Shown here piece by piece: positions 11,152 through 21,192 of a DNA stretch of 64,000 nt. The notes under the pieces are model-generated. The model did no database searches. It was given only the letters and a program-made list of their open reading frames with translations, and was not told the origin of the DNA. Each line of letters starts with the position of its first letter. Position 1 is the stretch's first letter. The translations under genes were made by a program, and so were the position numbers. This stretch comes from Pseudomonas cremoricolorata (GTDB lineage: Bacteria; Pseudomonadota; Gammaproteobacteria; Pseudomonadales; Pseudomonadaceae). The stretch spans positions 2,542,001-2,606,000 of the forward strand of contig NZ_CP009455.1 in NCBI RefSeq assembly GCF_000759535.1, written 5' to 3'.

Positions 11152-12194
11152 TCGAAGCTGACCGTCTCATCGCCGCCAGTGGCCGCGACCGCGAAGAGGT
11201 GCAGGATCGTGCGATCCGTCCGCTGCGGCTGGACGACTACATCGGCCAGCCCGTGGTACGCGACCAGATGGGCCTGTTCATCCAGGCGGCGCGAGGGCGT
11301 AACGAGTCGCTCGACCATACCTTGATCTTCGGTCCTCCGGGGTTGGGCAAGACCACCCTGGCCAACATTATCGCCAACGAAATGGGCGTTTCGGTCAAGA
11401 GCACCTCGGGGCCTATCCTCGAGCGGCCTGGCGATCTGGCAGCCATGCTCACCAACCTCGAACCTCACGATGTGCTGTTCATCGACGAGATTCATCGGCT
11501 GTCCCCCGTGGTCGAGGAGGTGTTGTATCCGGCCATGGAGGACTTCCAGCTCGACATCATGATCGGCGAAGGGCCCGCGGCACGTTCGATCAAGCTCGAC
11601 CTGCCACCTTTCACCCTGGTCGGTGCCACGACGCGCGCCGGCATGCTGACCAACCCGCTGCGCGACCGCTTCGGCATCGTCCAGCGCCTGGAGTTCTACG
11701 GCAACAAGGACCTCACCACCATCGTCAGTCGCTCGGCCGGCATCCTTGGGCTACCCATCGATCCCGAGGGCGCCTTCGAGATCGCCCGCCGTGCCCGGGG
11801 TACTCCGCGGATCGCCAACCGCTTGCTGCGACGAGTGCGCGACTTCGCCCAGGTGCGGGGCAAGGGCCACATCACCAAGGCCATCGCCGATATGGCGCTG
11901 AACCTGCTGGATGTCGACGAGCGCGGTTTCGACCATTCCGACCGCCGTCTACTGCTGACCATGATCGAGAAGTTCGACGGTGGTCCGGTGGGCGTCGACA
12001 ACCTGGCCGCAGCGATCAGCGAAGAGCGCCACACCATCGAGGATGTGCTGGAGCCGTACCTAATCCAGCAGGGCTACATCATGCGTACACCGCGCGGTCG
12101 GGTGGTGACCCGGCACGCCTATCTGCACTTTGGTCTGAACATACCCGGGCGTTTCGCCGAGGGTGGGGAGTTTTCCGATCCTGACGACCAGTGA
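11148..12194 (+). CDS. ruvB: Holliday junction branch migration ATPase RuvB
   Basis: A 348-residue AAA+ hexameric motor that drives branch migration with RuvA. Walker A is [12 protein letters not shown], Walker [10 protein letters not shown], sensor 1 [10 protein letters not shown], arginine finger region NPLRDRFG, and the C-terminal winged helix ends with [17 protein letters not shown]. It starts with GTG, overlapping the ruvA stop, so the two are translationally coupled. ybgC and the tol genes follow. Confidence 0.97.
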   Translation: MIEADRLIAASGRDREEVQDRAIRPLRLDDYIGQPVVRDQMGLFIQAARGRNESLDHTLIFGPPGLGKTTLANIIANEMGVSVKSTSGPILERPGDLAAMLTNLEPHDVLFIDEIHRLSPVVEEVLYPAMEDFQLDIMIGEGPAARSIKLDLPPFTLVGATTRAGMLTNPLRDRFGIVQRLEFYGNKDLTTIVSRSAGILGLPIDPEGAFEIARRARGTPRIANRLLRRVRDFAQVRGKGHITKAIADMALNLLDVDERGFDHSDRRLLLTMIEKFDGGPVGVDNLAAAISEERHTIEDVLEPYLIQQGYIMRTPRGRVVTRHAYLHFGLNIPGRFAEGGEFSDPDDQ

Positions 12195-12319
12195 ACGATC
12201 AAAACGCTTTTTTCGTGGTCCTACCGCTGGCAGTTCAAGGCGGGGCTGGCAATCCGACATGATCGGCGAAAAAACAGTTGTCTCGCCGGATTGGCAAGCT
12301 GAGGAGTAAGCACTAGAGT

Positions 12320-12772
12320 ATGCGCGCGCAAAATGAGCTGGCACCGTTCGCACACCGCTGTCGCGTCTATTACGAAGATACCGATGCCGGCGGAGTGGTG
12401 TATTACGTCAACTACCTCAAGTTCATGGAGCGTGCGCGCACCGAGCGGCTGCGTCATCTTGGTTTTTCCCAATCACAACTGGCAGAACAGGATCTCCTGT
12501 TCGTGGTCCATTCGAGCGAAGCGCGGTATCTTGCGCCGGCCCGACTTGACGACGAGCTGCGGGTCACTGCGCACGTGTCGGAGCTGGGGCGGGCCAGCCT
12601 GCGTTTCACTCAGCAGGTGTGGCGTGAGCCAGATCAGACCCTGCTGTGCGAAGGGCAATTTCTGATAGCGGCCGTGCGCGCCGAAACTTTCAAACCCCGG
12701 GCCATCCCCCCAGCGCTGCGTGATGCCTTTGTGGCAGACGTCTCGGGTAATCAATCGAACGCAGGAGAATAA
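12320..12772 (+). CDS. ybgC: Tol-Pal-associated acyl-CoA thioesterase
   Basis: A 150-residue hotdog-fold thioesterase of the 4-hydroxybenzoyl-CoA thioesterase type. The signature [28 protein letters not shown] contains the catalytic Asp and the acyl-binding helix. YbgC hydrolyses acyl-CoA or acyl-ACP thioesters and is encoded at the head of the tol-pal operon in most gammaproteobacteria. It ends 2 bases before tolQ, consistent with one transcript. Its precise link to Tol function is not established. Confidence 0.95.
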   Translation: MRAQNELAPFAHRCRVYYEDTDAGGVVYYVNYLKFMERARTERLRHLGFSQSQLAEQDLLFVVHSSEARYLAPARLDDELRVTAHVSELGRASLRFTQQVWREPDQTLLCEGQFLIAAVRAETFKPRAIPPALRDAFVADVSGNQSNAGE

Positions 12773-12774
12773 GC

Positions 12775-13470
12775 GTGGAAGCAAACGTCGTCGACCATAC
12801 CTCCATGTGGAGCCTGGTCGCCAATGCCAGTGTCGTGGTGCAGCTGGTCATGTTGACCCTGGTGGCCGCCTCGGTGACCTCGTGGATCATGATTTTCCAG
12901 CGCAGCAACATGCTGCGCGCCGGCCGTCGTGCGCTGGACGCGTTCGAAGAGCGTTTCTGGTCTGGCATCGACCTGTCCAAGCTGTACCGTCAGGCTGGCA
13001 GCAATCCTGACCCGGACTCGGGTGTCGAGCAGGTGTTCCGCGCCGGCTTCAAGGAGTTCTCCCGTCTGCGCCAGCAGCCTGGGGTCGACCCGGATGCGGT
13101 CATGGAAGGTGTTGGTCGGGCCATGCGCGTGGCCATCTCCCGTGAGGAAGAAAAGCTCGAGCAAGGCCTGCCGTTCCTGGCCACCGTCGGCTCGACCAGC
13201 CCGTATGTCGGTCTGTTCGGTACCGTCTGGGGCATCATGAACTCGTTCCGCGGCCTGGCCAGCGCCCAACAAGCGACCCTCGCTACCGTAGCGCCAGGTA
13301 TCGCCGAAGCGCTGATCGCCACGGCAATCGGCCTGTTCGCAGCCATCCCTGCAGTGATCGCCTACAACCGCTTCGCTGCCCGCAGCGAGACACTGATCGG
13401 CCGTTACTACACGTTCGCCGATGAGTTCCAGGCCATCCTGCACCGCAAAGTACACACCAGCGAAGAGTAA
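12775..13470 (+). CDS. tolQ: Tol-Pal system proton channel TolQ
   Basis: A 231-residue inner-membrane protein of the MotA/TolQ/ExbB family. TM1 is VVVQLVMLTLVAASVTSWIMIFQ; TM2 and TM3 carry the conserved SPYVGLFGTVWGIMNSFRGL and GIAEALIATAIGLFAAIPAVIAYN. With TolR it uses the proton motive force to drive TolA during outer-membrane constriction at division. It starts with GTG directly after ybgC and lies 14 bases before tolR. Confidence 0.97.
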   Translation: MEANVVDHTSMWSLVANASVVVQLVMLTLVAASVTSWIMIFQRSNMLRAGRRALDAFEERFWSGIDLSKLYRQAGSNPDPDSGVEQVFRAGFKEFSRLRQQPGVDPDAVMEGVGRAMRVAISREEEKLEQGLPFLATVGSTSPYVGLFGTVWGIMNSFRGLASAQQATLATVAPGIAEALIATAIGLFAAIPAVIAYNRFAARSETLIGRYYTFADEFQAILHRKVHTSEE

Positions 13471-13484
13471 TCAGGTAGAAACCC

Positions 13485-13937
13485 ATGGCCCGAGTTCGCC
13501 ACAAACGCAAGCCGGTCGCCGAGATGAATGTGGTGCCCTACATCGACGTGATGCTGGTGCTGCTGGTCATCTTCATGGTGACTGCCCCCATGCTCAATCA
13601 GGGCGTGAAGGTAGACCTGCCGAAAGTGTCCAGCGAGGCGTTGCCTCAAGACAACAACGTGCAGATCCTGACCATCTCGATCAAAGCCGACAAGACCTAC
13701 TACTGGAATCTGGGTAGCGAGGTCGACACCGACAAGCAGATGGACCGGGCGATGACGTTGCCCGACATGACCAATGCCGTGACCAAGATCATTGCCGCAG
13801 GCCGTGATCAGGGCAAGCAGACGCAGGTGTTCATCCGTGGCGACAAGGCCGTGGACTATGGTGCGGTAATGGGTGCCATGGGCGGACTGCAGAAAGCCGG
13901 TGTCGGTAACGTTGGCTTGATTACCGAGGCCCCCTGA
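13485..13937 (+). CDS. tolR: Tol-Pal system protein TolR
   Basis: A 150-residue ExbD/TolR family protein: a short cytoplasmic start, a single membrane helix PYIDVMLVLLVIFMVTAPM that carries the essential proton-conducting Asp, then a periplasmic domain. It forms the stator with TolQ. Its stop overlaps the first base of tolA. Confidence 0.97.
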   Translation: MARVRHKRKPVAEMNVVPYIDVMLVLLVIFMVTAPMLNQGVKVDLPKVSSEALPQDNNVQILTISIKADKTYYWNLGSEVDTDKQMDRAMTLPDMTNAVTKIIAAGRDQGKQTQVFIRGDKAVDYGAVMGAMGGLQKAGVGNVGLITEAP

Positions 13938-15055
13938 TGCAGCAGCGAGAGCCCTCCGCCTCGGAAAGCTACTTCTGGCCCAGCGTCTGGGCCATTGGCC
14001 TGCATGTGCTGGTGTTCGGCATGCTGTTCGTCAGCTTTGCCATGACGCCTGAACTGCCGCCGTCCAAACCCATCGTTCAGGCTACGCTCTATCAGCTCAA
14101 GTCCAAGAGCCAGGCCACCACCCAGACCAATCAGAAGATTGCCGGGGAGGCCAAGAAGACCGCCTCGCGTCAGACCGAGGTCGAGCAGCTCGAGCAGAAA
14201 AAGGTCGAGCAGGAGGCCGTGAAGGCCGCGGAACAAAAGAAAGCCGACGCTGCTCAAAAAGCCGAAGAAGCTGCCAAGGCCGCCGAGGCGAAGAAGGCCG
14301 AGGAGGCTGCCAAGGCCAACGAAGCGAAGAAAGCGGCTGAGGCCAAGAAGGCCGACGACTCCAAGAAGGCTGACGAGGCGAAGAAGGCCGCTGAAAAGCA
14401 GCAGGCCGATATCGCCAAGAAAAAGGCCGAGGAAGAGGCCAAGAAGAAAGCCGAAGAGGAGGCCAAGAAACAGGCCGCCGAAGAGGCCAAGAAGAAGGCG
14501 GCCGAGGACGCCAAGAAGCAGGCGGCTGAAGACGCCAAGAAGAAAGCTGCAGAGGACGCCAAGAAGAAAGCGGCGGCCGAAGAGGCGAAGAAGAAGGCAG
14601 CTGAAGAGGCCAAGAAAAAGGCCGCAGCAGATGCTCAGAAGAAAAAGGCCCAGGAGGCTGCACGCAAGTCGGCTGAAGAGAAGAAAGCGCAGGCCCTGGC
14701 CGAGCTGCTGTCCGATAATACCGAGCGCCAGCAGGCCCTGGCTGACGAGCAGGGCGACCAGGTGGCAGGTGATTTCGATGACCTGATTCGCATGCGAGCG
14801 GCAGAAGGATGGGCTCGACCACCATCGGCACGCAAGGGCATGACGGTGGTGCTGCAGATCAACATGCTGCCTGATGGTACGGTGACCGGCGTCAAGGTGT
14901 TGAAGTCCAGCGGCGATGGTCCGTTCGACAGCTCAGCCGTGGCGGCCGTCAAGAACATTGGTCGTCTGACCGAAATGCAAGGCTTGAAGCCGAACGAGTT
15001 CAACCCGTATCGGTCATTCAAGATGACATTTACACCTGAGGATCTTGCGTTGTGA
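13937..15055 (+). CDS. tolA: Cell envelope integrity protein TolA
   Basis: A 372-residue protein with three domains: an N-terminal membrane anchor ([20 protein letters not shown]), a long Ala/Lys/Glu helical rod from about residue 60 to 250 built of [12 protein letters not shown] repeats, and a C-terminal globular domain ([15 protein letters not shown] end) that binds TolB/Pal and, in other species, phage and colicins. The rod is encoded by a repetitive G+A-rich stretch near 14150-14700, which may vary in length between strains. It overlaps tolR and tolB and completes the TolQRA motor. Confidence 0.96.
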   Translation: MQQREPSASESYFWPSVWAIGLHVLVFGMLFVSFAMTPELPPSKPIVQATLYQLKSKSQATTQTNQKIAGEAKKTASRQTEVEQLEQKKVEQEAVKAAEQKKADAAQKAEEAAKAAEAKKAEEAAKANEAKKAAEAKKADDSKKADEAKKAAEKQQADIAKKKAEEEAKKKAEEEAKKQAAEEAKKKAAEDAKKQAAEDAKKKAAEDAKKKAAAEEAKKKAAEEAKKKAAADAQKKKAQEAARKSAEEKKAQALAELLSDNTERQQALADEQGDQVAGDFDDLIRMRAAEGWARPPSARKGMTVVLQINMLPDGTVTGVKVLKSSGDGPFDSSAVAAVKNIGRLTEMQGLKPNEFNPYRSFKMTFTPEDLAL

Positions 15056-16353
15056 TTAAACGTCTGAGAGGACTGCTCGTCTTGCTCTGCTGCGTGGCAG
15101 GCATGGCAGTGGCAGATGAAAAGAACATCCTGGTCACCAGCGGTAGCGACCGGGCCACTCCGATCGCGGTCGTGCCGTTCGGTCTGCAGGGCGGCAGCGT
15201 GTTGCCCGAGGACATGGCCGAGATCATCGGCAACGACCTGCGCAACTCCGGCTACTACGCGCCGATTCCCCGGCAGAACATGATCAGCCAGCCAAGCCAG
15301 GCCAGCGAAGTCATTTTCCGTGACTGGAAAGCGCTCGGTGCACAGTACGTGATGGTCGGCAGCATCACCCCGTCGGGTGGTCGTCTGCAGGTCCAGTACG
15401 CGCTGTTCAACGTGGCCACTGAGCAGCAGGTCATGACCGGCAGCGTCTCCGGCACGGTCGACCAGCTGCGCGACATGTCGCACTACATCGCCGACCAGTC
15501 GTTCGAAAAGCTCACCGGCATCAAGGGTGCGTTCTCCACCCGCATGCTGTACGTGACTGCCGAACGCTTCTCGGCCAACAATACCCGCTACACGCTGCAA
15601 CGTTCCGATTACGACGGTGCTCGGGCCGTGACCCTGCTGCAGTCGCGTGAGCCAATCCTGTCGCCGCGCTTCGCGCCCGATGGCAAGCGTATCGCCTATG
15701 TCTCGTTCGAGCAGAAGCGTCCGCGCATCTTCGTCCAGCACATCGACACCGGCCGCCGCGAGCAGATCACCAACTTCGAAGGTCTCAATGGCGCGCCGGC
15801 CTGGTCGCCTGATGGTTCGCGCCTGGCGTTCGTGCTGTCCAAGGACGGCAACCCGGACATCTACGTGATGAACATGGGTTCGCGTCAGATCAGCCGTGTC
15901 ACCGCAGGTCCTGGCATCAATACTGAACCGTTCTGGGGCAAGGATGGCAACACCATCTACTTCACCTCCGACCGTGGTGGCAAACCGCAGATCTATAAAA
16001 GTTCGGTTTCCGGTGGTGGCGCCGAGCGTGTCACTTTCGTGGGTAACTACAACGCCAACCCGAAACTTTCCGCCGATGAAAAAACCCTGGTAATGATCCA
16101 TCGCCAGCAAGGTTTCACCAACTTCAAGGTGGCGGCACAAGACTTGCAGCGCGGAAGTGTAAAGATTCTCTCCGAGACCAGTCTTGATGAGTCGCCTACT
16201 GTTGCGCCCAACGGCACCATGCTAATCTACGCCACCCGCCAGCAGGGCCGGGGAGTCTTGATGCTCGTGTCCCTAAACGGACGCACGAGGCTCCCGCTTC
16301 CTACCGCTCAAGGCGAAGTCAGAGAACCGTCCTGGTCCCCTTACCTGAACTGA
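15052..16353 (+). CDS. tolB: Tol-Pal system beta-propeller protein TolB
   Basis: A 433-residue periplasmic protein with a signal peptide ([21 protein letters not shown]), an N-terminal domain and a six-bladed propeller whose repeats read [34 protein letters not shown] and [19 protein letters not shown]. It switches Pal between the peptidoglycan-bound and mobile states. Translation starts with GTG, overlapping the tolA stop by 4 bases. Confidence 0.97.
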   Translation: MIKRLRGLLVLLCCVAGMAVADEKNILVTSGSDRATPIAVVPFGLQGGSVLPEDMAEIIGNDLRNSGYYAPIPRQNMISQPSQASEVIFRDWKALGAQYVMVGSITPSGGRLQVQYALFNVATEQQVMTGSVSGTVDQLRDMSHYIADQSFEKLTGIKGAFSTRMLYVTAERFSANNTRYTLQRSDYDGARAVTLLQSREPILSPRFAPDGKRIAYVSFEQKRPRIFVQHIDTGRREQITNFEGLNGAPAWSPDGSRLAFVLSKDGNPDIYVMNMGSRQISRVTAGPGINTEPFWGKDGNTIYFTSDRGGKPQIYKSSVSGGGAERVTFVGNYNANPKLSADEKTLVMIHRQQGFTNFKVAAQDLQRGSVKILSETSLDESPTVAPNGTMLIYATRQQGRGVLMLVSLNGRTRLPLPTAQGEVREPSWSPYLN

Positions 16354-16406
16354 TTGCGGCGTAATACTTTTGCTTAACACACTGGGGTTTCATTAGGAGT
16401 TTCACG

Positions 16407-16910
16407 ATGGAAATGCTGAAGTTTGGTAAATTCGCTGCGCTGGCTCTGGCCATGGCCGTAGCGGTAGGTTGCTCCTCCAAGGGCGGTGACAACGCAGGTG
16501 AAGGCGGCGCTGCTGTTGATCCTAACGCTGGCTACGGTGCCAACACTGGTGCGGTCGACGGCAGCCTGAGCGAAGAAGCTGCTCTGCGCGCAATCACCAC
16601 CTTCTACTTCGAATACGACAGCTCGGACCTGAAGCCAGAAGCCATGCGCGCTCTGGACGTTCACGCCAAGGACCTGAAAGCCAACGGCAACCGTGTCGTT
16701 CTGGAAGGTAACACCGACGAGCGCGGTACCCGTGAGTACAACATGGCTCTGGGCGAGCGTCGTGCCAAGGCCGTTCAGCGTTACCTGGTACTGCAGGGCG
16801 TTTCCCCTGCTCAGCTGGAACTGGTTTCCTACGGCGAAGAGCGTCCAGTTGCTACCGGCAACGACGAGCAGAGCTGGGCCCAGAACCGTCGCGTAGAACT
16901 GCGTAAGTAA
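16407..16910 (+). CDS. pal: Peptidoglycan-associated lipoprotein Pal
   Basis: A 167-residue outer-membrane lipoprotein with lipobox AVAVGC near residue 23 and an OmpA-like peptidoglycan-binding domain ([22 protein letters not shown], then [22 protein letters not shown] with the diaminopimelate-binding Asp and Arg). It ties the outer membrane to the wall. AGGAG upstream of the ATG is strong. Codon use is very biased, as expected for an abundant protein (known as OprL in Pseudomonas). Confidence 0.97.
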   Translation: MEMLKFGKFAALALAMAVAVGCSSKGGDNAGEGGAAVDPNAGYGANTGAVDGSLSEEAALRAITTFYFEYDSSDLKPEAMRALDVHAKDLKANGNRVVLEGNTDERGTREYNMALGERRAKAVQRYLVLQGVSPAQLELVSYGEERPVATGNDEQSWAQNRRVELRK

Positions 16911-16916
16911 GTTCCT

Positions 16917-17723
16917 ATGCGTAAGTGCCGCCTTGCTGTAACCGTCCTCGCCCTCAGCCTGCCGCTTTCTGCGCTGGCTGCGGTTCCTATCGTTGATGAC
17001 AACGCCGGTGGCTACCCACCTGCGGGTTATGGCACGAGCGGCGCTTATGCCGGCGCAGGGGCTTCGACCCCTGCTTCGGCACAAGGGCAGCTGTTCATGC
17101 AGTTGCAACAGATGCAAGACCAGATCTCTCGCCAGCAGGGCATCATCGAAGAGCTGCAGAACGATGTTGCGCGCATGAAGCAAGAGGGTCTGGAGCGTTA
17201 TCAGGACCTGGATCGACGCATCAGCAGCGCACCTGCGCCTGCGGCGGCATCCGATAATTCTTCTGCCGGCGGCGCTGCCGCGGGCTCGGCGGGTGGTGAC
17301 TCGGGCACCAACGCCAAACCGTCAGCTTCAAGCAACGAGGCCGGCGATCCTGCGAAAGAGAAGCTGTACTACGACGCTGCTTTCGACCTGATCAAGCAAA
17401 AGGATTTCGACAAGGCCAGTCAGGCCTTCGCCGCGTTCCTGCGCAAGTACCCCAGCAGCCAATATGCCGGTAACGCGCAGTACTGGCTGGGTGAAGTGAA
17501 TCTGGCCAAAGGTGATCTGCAAGGCGCCAGCCAGGCGTTCGCCAAGGTCGCCCAGGCCTATCCGAAACACAGCAAGGTGCCTGACTCACTGTACAAACTG
17601 GCCGATGTCGAGCGACGTCTGGGCCATACCGACAAGGTCAAAGGTATCCTGCAGCAGGTGGTCAACCAGTATCCCGGCACCTCTGCCGCACAACTGGCAC
17701 AACGCGACTTGCAGCGTTTGTAA
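16917..17723 (+). CDS. cpoB: Cell division coordinator CpoB
   Basis: A 268-residue periplasmic protein (also YbgF): signal peptide MRKCRLAVTVLALSLPLSALA, a coiled-coil trimerisation segment (LQQMQDQISRQQGIIEELQNDVARM), a Ser/Ala/Gly-rich linker and C-terminal TPR repeats (YYDAAFDLIKQKDFDKASQAF, NAQYWLGEVNLAKGDL). In E. coli it coordinates Tol with PBP1B during constriction. It starts 6 bases after pal and ends at an intrinsic terminator, so it closes the tol-pal operon. Confidence 0.95.
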   Translation: MRKCRLAVTVLALSLPLSALAAVPIVDDNAGGYPPAGYGTSGAYAGAGASTPASAQGQLFMQLQQMQDQISRQQGIIEELQNDVARMKQEGLERYQDLDRRISSAPAPAAASDNSSAGGAAAGSAGGDSGTNAKPSASSNEAGDPAKEKLYYDAAFDLIKQKDFDKASQAFAAFLRKYPSSQYAGNAQYWLGEVNLAKGDLQGASQAFAKVAQAYPKHSKVPDSLYKLADVERRLGHTDKVKGILQQVVNQYPGTSAAQLAQRDLQRL

Positions 17724-17743
17724 GCGGTACCGTCGGAAAGAAA

Positions 17744-17766
17744 CCCGCGCCTGTCGCGGGTTTTTT
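17744..17766 (+). terminator. Terminator of the tol-pal-cpoB operon
   Basis: A stem CCCGCG (17744-17749) with CGCGGG (17755-17760), loop CCTGT, followed by six T. It begins 20 bases past the cpoB stop. Confidence 0.92.
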
Positions 17767-17883
17767 CGTTAGACTCTGCGCCCTTTTCAACCACCACGCT
17801 GTTGCGGATAACGCTATGTCGAGTCCGTATCAGTGCCTCACGGAGGCGGGCAGCCTGTGTCGCTGCCTTGCCCTAGGCGGACC

Positions 17884-18531
17884 ATGCAAGACACTTTACG
17901 TATTACCGAAGTCTTCTATTCGCTGCAGGGCGAAACACGGACGGCAGGCCTGCCGACCGTATTCGTCCGGCTCACCGGCTGTCCCCTGCGCTGCCAATAC
18001 TGCGACAGCGCCTATGCCTTCACTGGCGGCACCCAGCGCACCCTGGATTCGTTGATGGAGCAGGTGGCCTCGTTCAAGCCGCGGCATGTGTGCGTGACGG
18101 GCGGTGAGCCGCTCGCCCAGCCCAACGCACTGCCGTTGCTGCAACGGCTTTGCGATGCAGGTTACGAGGTCAACCTGGAGACCAGCGGAGCCCTGGATAT
18201 CTCTGCCACTGATGTACGCGTCAGCCGGGTAGTGGACCTGAAAACGCCGGGGTCGCTGGAGTGTCACCGCAACCGCTACGAGAACATGCAGCACCTCACC
18301 CCTAACGATCAGGTCAAGTTCGTGATCTGCTCACGTGAGGACTACGACTGGGCCGTGTCCAAACTGATCGAGTTCGATCTCGCTCAGCGTGCTGGTGAAG
18401 TGCTGTTCTCGCCCAGCCATGTTCAGGTCAATGCACGCGACCTGGCCGACTGGATAGTTGCCGACAACCTTCCCGTGCGTTTCCAGCTGCAACTGCACAA
18501 GTTGCTGTGGAACGACGAGCCCGGACGTTGA
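17884..18531 (+). CDS. queE: 7-carboxy-7-deazaguanine synthase
   Basis: A 215-residue radical SAM enzyme that turns 6-carboxytetrahydropterin into 7-carboxy-7-deazaguanine in queuosine/preQ0 synthesis. The cluster-binding motif CPLRCQYC (Cx3CxxC) is present in RLTGCPLRCQYCDSAYAF, with VCVTGGEPLAQ as the SAM-contacting GGEP motif. ATG at 17884 (MQDTLRITEVFYSLQGE) is where similarity begins. It is followed by queC after 15 bases, so the two form a queuosine pair. Confidence 0.95.
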   Translation: MQDTLRITEVFYSLQGETRTAGLPTVFVRLTGCPLRCQYCDSAYAFTGGTQRTLDSLMEQVASFKPRHVCVTGGEPLAQPNALPLLQRLCDAGYEVNLETSGALDISATDVRVSRVVDLKTPGSLECHRNRYENMQHLTPNDQVKFVICSREDYDWAVSKLIEFDLAQRAGEVLFSPSHVQVNARDLADWIVADNLPVRFQLQLHKLLWNDEPGR

Positions 18532-18546
18532 TTAGAGGATTAGCTG

Positions 18547-19224
18547 ATGAATACTGAAAAACGCGCAGTCATTCTGCTCTCTGGTGGCCTGGACTCGGCG
18601 ACCGTCGTGGCCATGGCCCAAGCGCAAGGCTACAGCTGCTACACCATGAGCTTCGACTACGGCCAGCGTCACCGCGCCGAACTGAACGCCGCTGCGCGGG
18701 TTGCCCGCGACATGGGCGTGGTCGAGCATAAAGTGATTGGACTGGACCTCAATGGCATGGGCGGTTCGGCACTCACCGACAACAGCATCGACGTGCCTGA
18801 AGCACCCACAGAGGGCATTCCAGTCACCTACGTGCCAGCACGCAACACCGTGTTCCTGGCGCTGGCGTTGGGCTGGGCCGAGGTGCTGCAGGCGCGCGAC
18901 ATTTTCATTGGTGTGAACGCGGTGGATTACTCAGGTTATCCAGATTGCCGCCCCGAGTTCGTCGAGGCCTTCGAGACCATGGCCAACCTTGCCACCAAGG
19001 CCGGCGTGGAAGGGCAGGGCTTTCGGATTCAAGCGCCGCTGCAGAACATGAGCAAGGCGCAGATCATCCAGGCGGGTATCGAGCGTGGTGTGAATTACGC
19101 CTTGACCGTGTCGTGCTATCAAGCCGACGACCAAGGGCGTGCCTGTGGCAAATGCGACAGCTGCAGGTTGCGTGCCGAAGGCTTTCATGCCGTAGGCGTA
19201 GCTGATCCAACCCCTTATTTTTAA
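18547..19224 (+). CDS. queC: 7-cyano-7-deazaguanine synthase
   Basis: A 225-residue ATP-dependent enzyme converting 7-carboxy-7-deazaguanine to preQ0. The PP-loop [12 protein letters not shown] is at residues 10-21, and a C-terminal zinc site with four Cys is visible ([18 protein letters not shown]). It acts directly after QueE, encoded just upstream. tRNA-Lys follows the gene; lysine tRNA is not a queuosine substrate, so that is only neighbourhood. Confidence 0.96.
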   Translation: MNTEKRAVILLSGGLDSATVVAMAQAQGYSCYTMSFDYGQRHRAELNAAARVARDMGVVEHKVIGLDLNGMGGSALTDNSIDVPEAPTEGIPVTYVPARNTVFLALALGWAEVLQARDIFIGVNAVDYSGYPDCRPEFVEAFETMANLATKAGVEGQGFRIQAPLQNMSKAQIIQAGIERGVNYALTVSCYQADDQGRACGKCDSCRLRAEGFHAVGVADPTPYF

Positions 19225-19242
19225 TTTTTTGCGCGTAGGGTA

Positions 19243-19270
19243 TTGATTTAGCTCTGAAATTCTATATTAT
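19243..19270 (+). promoter_or_regulatory. Promoter of tRNA-Lys
   Basis: TTGATT (19243-19248), 16 bases, then TATTAT (19265-19270), followed by an ACGCGCC discriminator typical of stringently controlled stable RNA genes. The tRNA begins 15 bases later. Confidence 0.75.
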
Positions 19271-19284
19271 ACGCGCCATCCAAC

Positions 19285-19360
19285 GGGTCGTTAGCTCAGT
19301 TGGTAGAGCAGTTGGCTTTTAACCAATTGGTCGTAGGTTCGAATCCTACACGACCCACCA
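19285..19360 (+). tRNA. tRNA-Lys (anticodon TTT)
   Basis: A full cloverleaf: acceptor GGGTCGT (19285-19291) pairs with ACGACCC (19350-19356), discriminator A, encoded CCA. The anticodon loop is CTTTTAA with TTT at 19318-19320, and the T arm holds GGTTCGAATCC. Confidence 0.97.
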
Positions 19361-19450
19361 TATCTGCAATGGTTGACGGAAAGCGTTCAACGCTGAAGTA
19401 TCCCGCAAGCCTGTGAGGCGGCAGTCAATGTCGCTTCTCTGCACAGAAAG

Positions 19451-19474
19451 CCCGCCTTGATGGCGGGTTTTTTT
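19451..19474 (+). terminator. Terminator after tRNA-Lys
   Basis: Stem CCCGCC (19451-19456) with GGCGGG (19462-19467), loop TTGAT, followed by seven T. It lies 90 bases after the tRNA and 43 before the convergent acetyltransferase gene. Confidence 0.9.
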
Positions 19475-19516
19475 GTGCCCGTCGTTTTGACCGTAATCGA
19501 TACGAAGCGGCCTACG

Positions 19517-20224
19517 TCATTGGACGTCGACTTTGTACCGATCCAGACGCAGTACGCGATACGTCGCCTTGGGTGATAGCGGCTGCGCCTTCAGTGTCTC
19601 GAGAAACTGCTCGGGCCGCGCGCCATCCAGGGTCGTCAGCAAGGTGCTGCGCAGCGTCCACCATTCGCTGGCAAGCAGCCGCTCGATCAGCTCGGGCGAG
19701 TGGCGAAACCTGATGACCCTTGCAGGATTGCCGGCAACGATGGCATACGGCGGCACGTCTTTGGTCACCATTGCTCGGGTCGCGACGATTGCGCCGGTGG
19801 CGACGTTGACCCCTGCGAGAATGGTCGCGCCTTCACCGATCCACACATCATGGCCGATGGTGCACGGGACTTCTTCAGGCCTGTACGCCTGCGCCTGCGC
19901 CCCTTCGTACTGGAAGGGGTGGGTGCTGACCCAGTCAATGGGGTGGGTGTGTTTTTCCTGGCCGATCACACAATCGCTGCCGATGGAGCAGAAACGTCCA
20001 ATGGATGAGACGACGTCGAGGCGGCAGCGACTGCGAATGTAGGTATGGGCCCCGATGGTCAGATGCTCGGCGCGGATACGTACATGCCCAAGTTCGACGA
20101 ACGCTTCGATGGTGGCGCTGGCGCGACCCTGGAATGCAGTAGGCCCAGCCGCCAGCTTGCCGCCGTGGGCGCGGACAGTACGCTGGTAGCGATACTGTTT
20201 GAACGGTTGCAGCAGTTTGATCAT
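19517..20224 (-). CDS. CatB-like hexapeptide O-acetyltransferase
   Basis: A 235-residue left-handed beta-helix acyltransferase. Hexapeptide turns are visible (IGRFCSIGSDCVIG, CTIGHDVWIGEGATILAGVNVATGAIVATRAMVTKDVPPYAIVAGNPARVI), with His residues near KHTHPIDWVSTHPF that match the catalytic site of the CatB/VatD-like xenobiotic O-acetyltransferase branch. Despite that name, many members modify polysaccharides. The long N-terminal part (QPFKQYRYQRTVRAHGGKL) and the isolated position do not reveal the acceptor. It is convergent with tRNA-Lys. Confidence 0.85.
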   Translation of the reverse strand: MIKLLQPFKQYRYQRTVRAHGGKLAAGPTAFQGRASATIEAFVELGHVRIRAEHLTIGAHTYIRSRCRLDVVSSIGRFCSIGSDCVIGQEKHTHPIDWVSTHPFQYEGAQAQAYRPEEVPCTIGHDVWIGEGATILAGVNVATGAIVATRAMVTKDVPPYAIVAGNPARVIRFRHSPELIERLLASEWWTLRSTLLTTLDGARPEQFLETLKAQPLSPKATYRVLRLDRYKVDVQ

Positions 20225-20379
20225 GAGTGAGCCCTAGAGCGGTAGTATCGTCGCTTCGCTGAGGTGCCCTATCATGTGCAAATCTTTACGCTTGTCTGTA
20301 GGAAAGCTCTGTATATACCTGGTCGGTGCCGTCCGGCGCCTCGTTGTCTTCCCGTTCGTCGTGCCCTCGGACCTGATCC

Positions 20380-21078
20380 ATGCTGCCCGATAGACCCCAC
20401 TCTGCAACCTCACCCCGCGCTCGCCTGCGCCGGATCAATGGCCGTGTCGGCCTGGGCTTGGTGGCGGCGTTGTCGTTCCTGGCCGGGATGACCGACGCCG
20501 TGGGCTTTCTCGCCACCGGTGATTTCGTCTCGTTCATGAGCGGCAACACTACCCGCCTGGCGGTGGCGGTCAGCGTCGGCGATGTTTCGGCACTCGCGCG
20601 TCTGGCCCTGGCGATCGTCTGCTTCGTGGTCGGTAACGCCTTGGGCGTCATACTCGCCCGTAGCCTGCGCCGGCGTGCAGCGCCGTTGCTGCTGCTGATC
20701 AGCGCATCGCTCGCCCTCGCGGCATTGCCGGGGATGTGGACGCCACTGGCGATGGCGCTGGCGATCATCGCCATGGGCATGCTCAATGCGGTGGTCGAGC
20801 AGGTCAATGGCCTGCCGATTGGCCTGACCTACGTGACCGGTGCGTTGTCGCGCTTCGGTCGTGGCCTGGGGCGCTGGCTGATGGGCGAACGGCGCAGCGG
20901 CTGGCGGGTGCAGCTGGTGCCGTGGGCCGGCATGCTGCTGGGCGCAGTGCTCGGCGCCTGGCTGCAGGCGCGATTGGGCATCGCAGCCTTGGTCGGGTGC
21001 GCCGGACTGACCCTGGTGCTGGCCTGCGTGACGCTGTTCATTCCGCGTGCCTGGCAGCGCGGCTACATGCCGCGCTAG
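20380..21078 (+). CDS. DUF1275 (YoaK) family membrane protein
   Basis: A 232-residue inner-membrane protein with about six hydrophobic helices. The family signature GMTDAVGFLATGDFVSFMSGNTTRLAV is near residues 28-54. Function in the family is not established. It is followed by the MFS-acyltransferase gene after 114 bases on the same strand. Confidence 0.85.
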   Translation: MLPDRPHSATSPRARLRRINGRVGLGLVAALSFLAGMTDAVGFLATGDFVSFMSGNTTRLAVAVSVGDVSALARLALAIVCFVVGNALGVILARSLRRRAAPLLLLISASLALAALPGMWTPLAMALAIIAMGMLNAVVEQVNGLPIGLTYVTGALSRFGRGLGRWLMGERRSGWRVQLVPWAGMLLGAVLGAWLQARLGIAALVGCAGLTLVLACVTLFIPRAWQRGYMPR

Positions 21079-21192
21079 GCGAGCTAACGTACCAATGTGC
21101 CCGAGCGGCTTGCCAGACCGGCGCGATGCATGCAGATTTGACCCTTTCTCAATGACGGGCCCTGCTGCATCAGGCCCTTAGGACCCTGCACG

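Noticed and set aside
14254..14613. Minus-strand Ala/Ser/Phe repeat frame
   Set aside because: It is the complement of the TolA repeat rod.
14150..14700. Repetitive DNA inside tolA considered as a repeat element
   Set aside because: The repeats are in frame and encode the AEEAKKKA rod normal for TolA.
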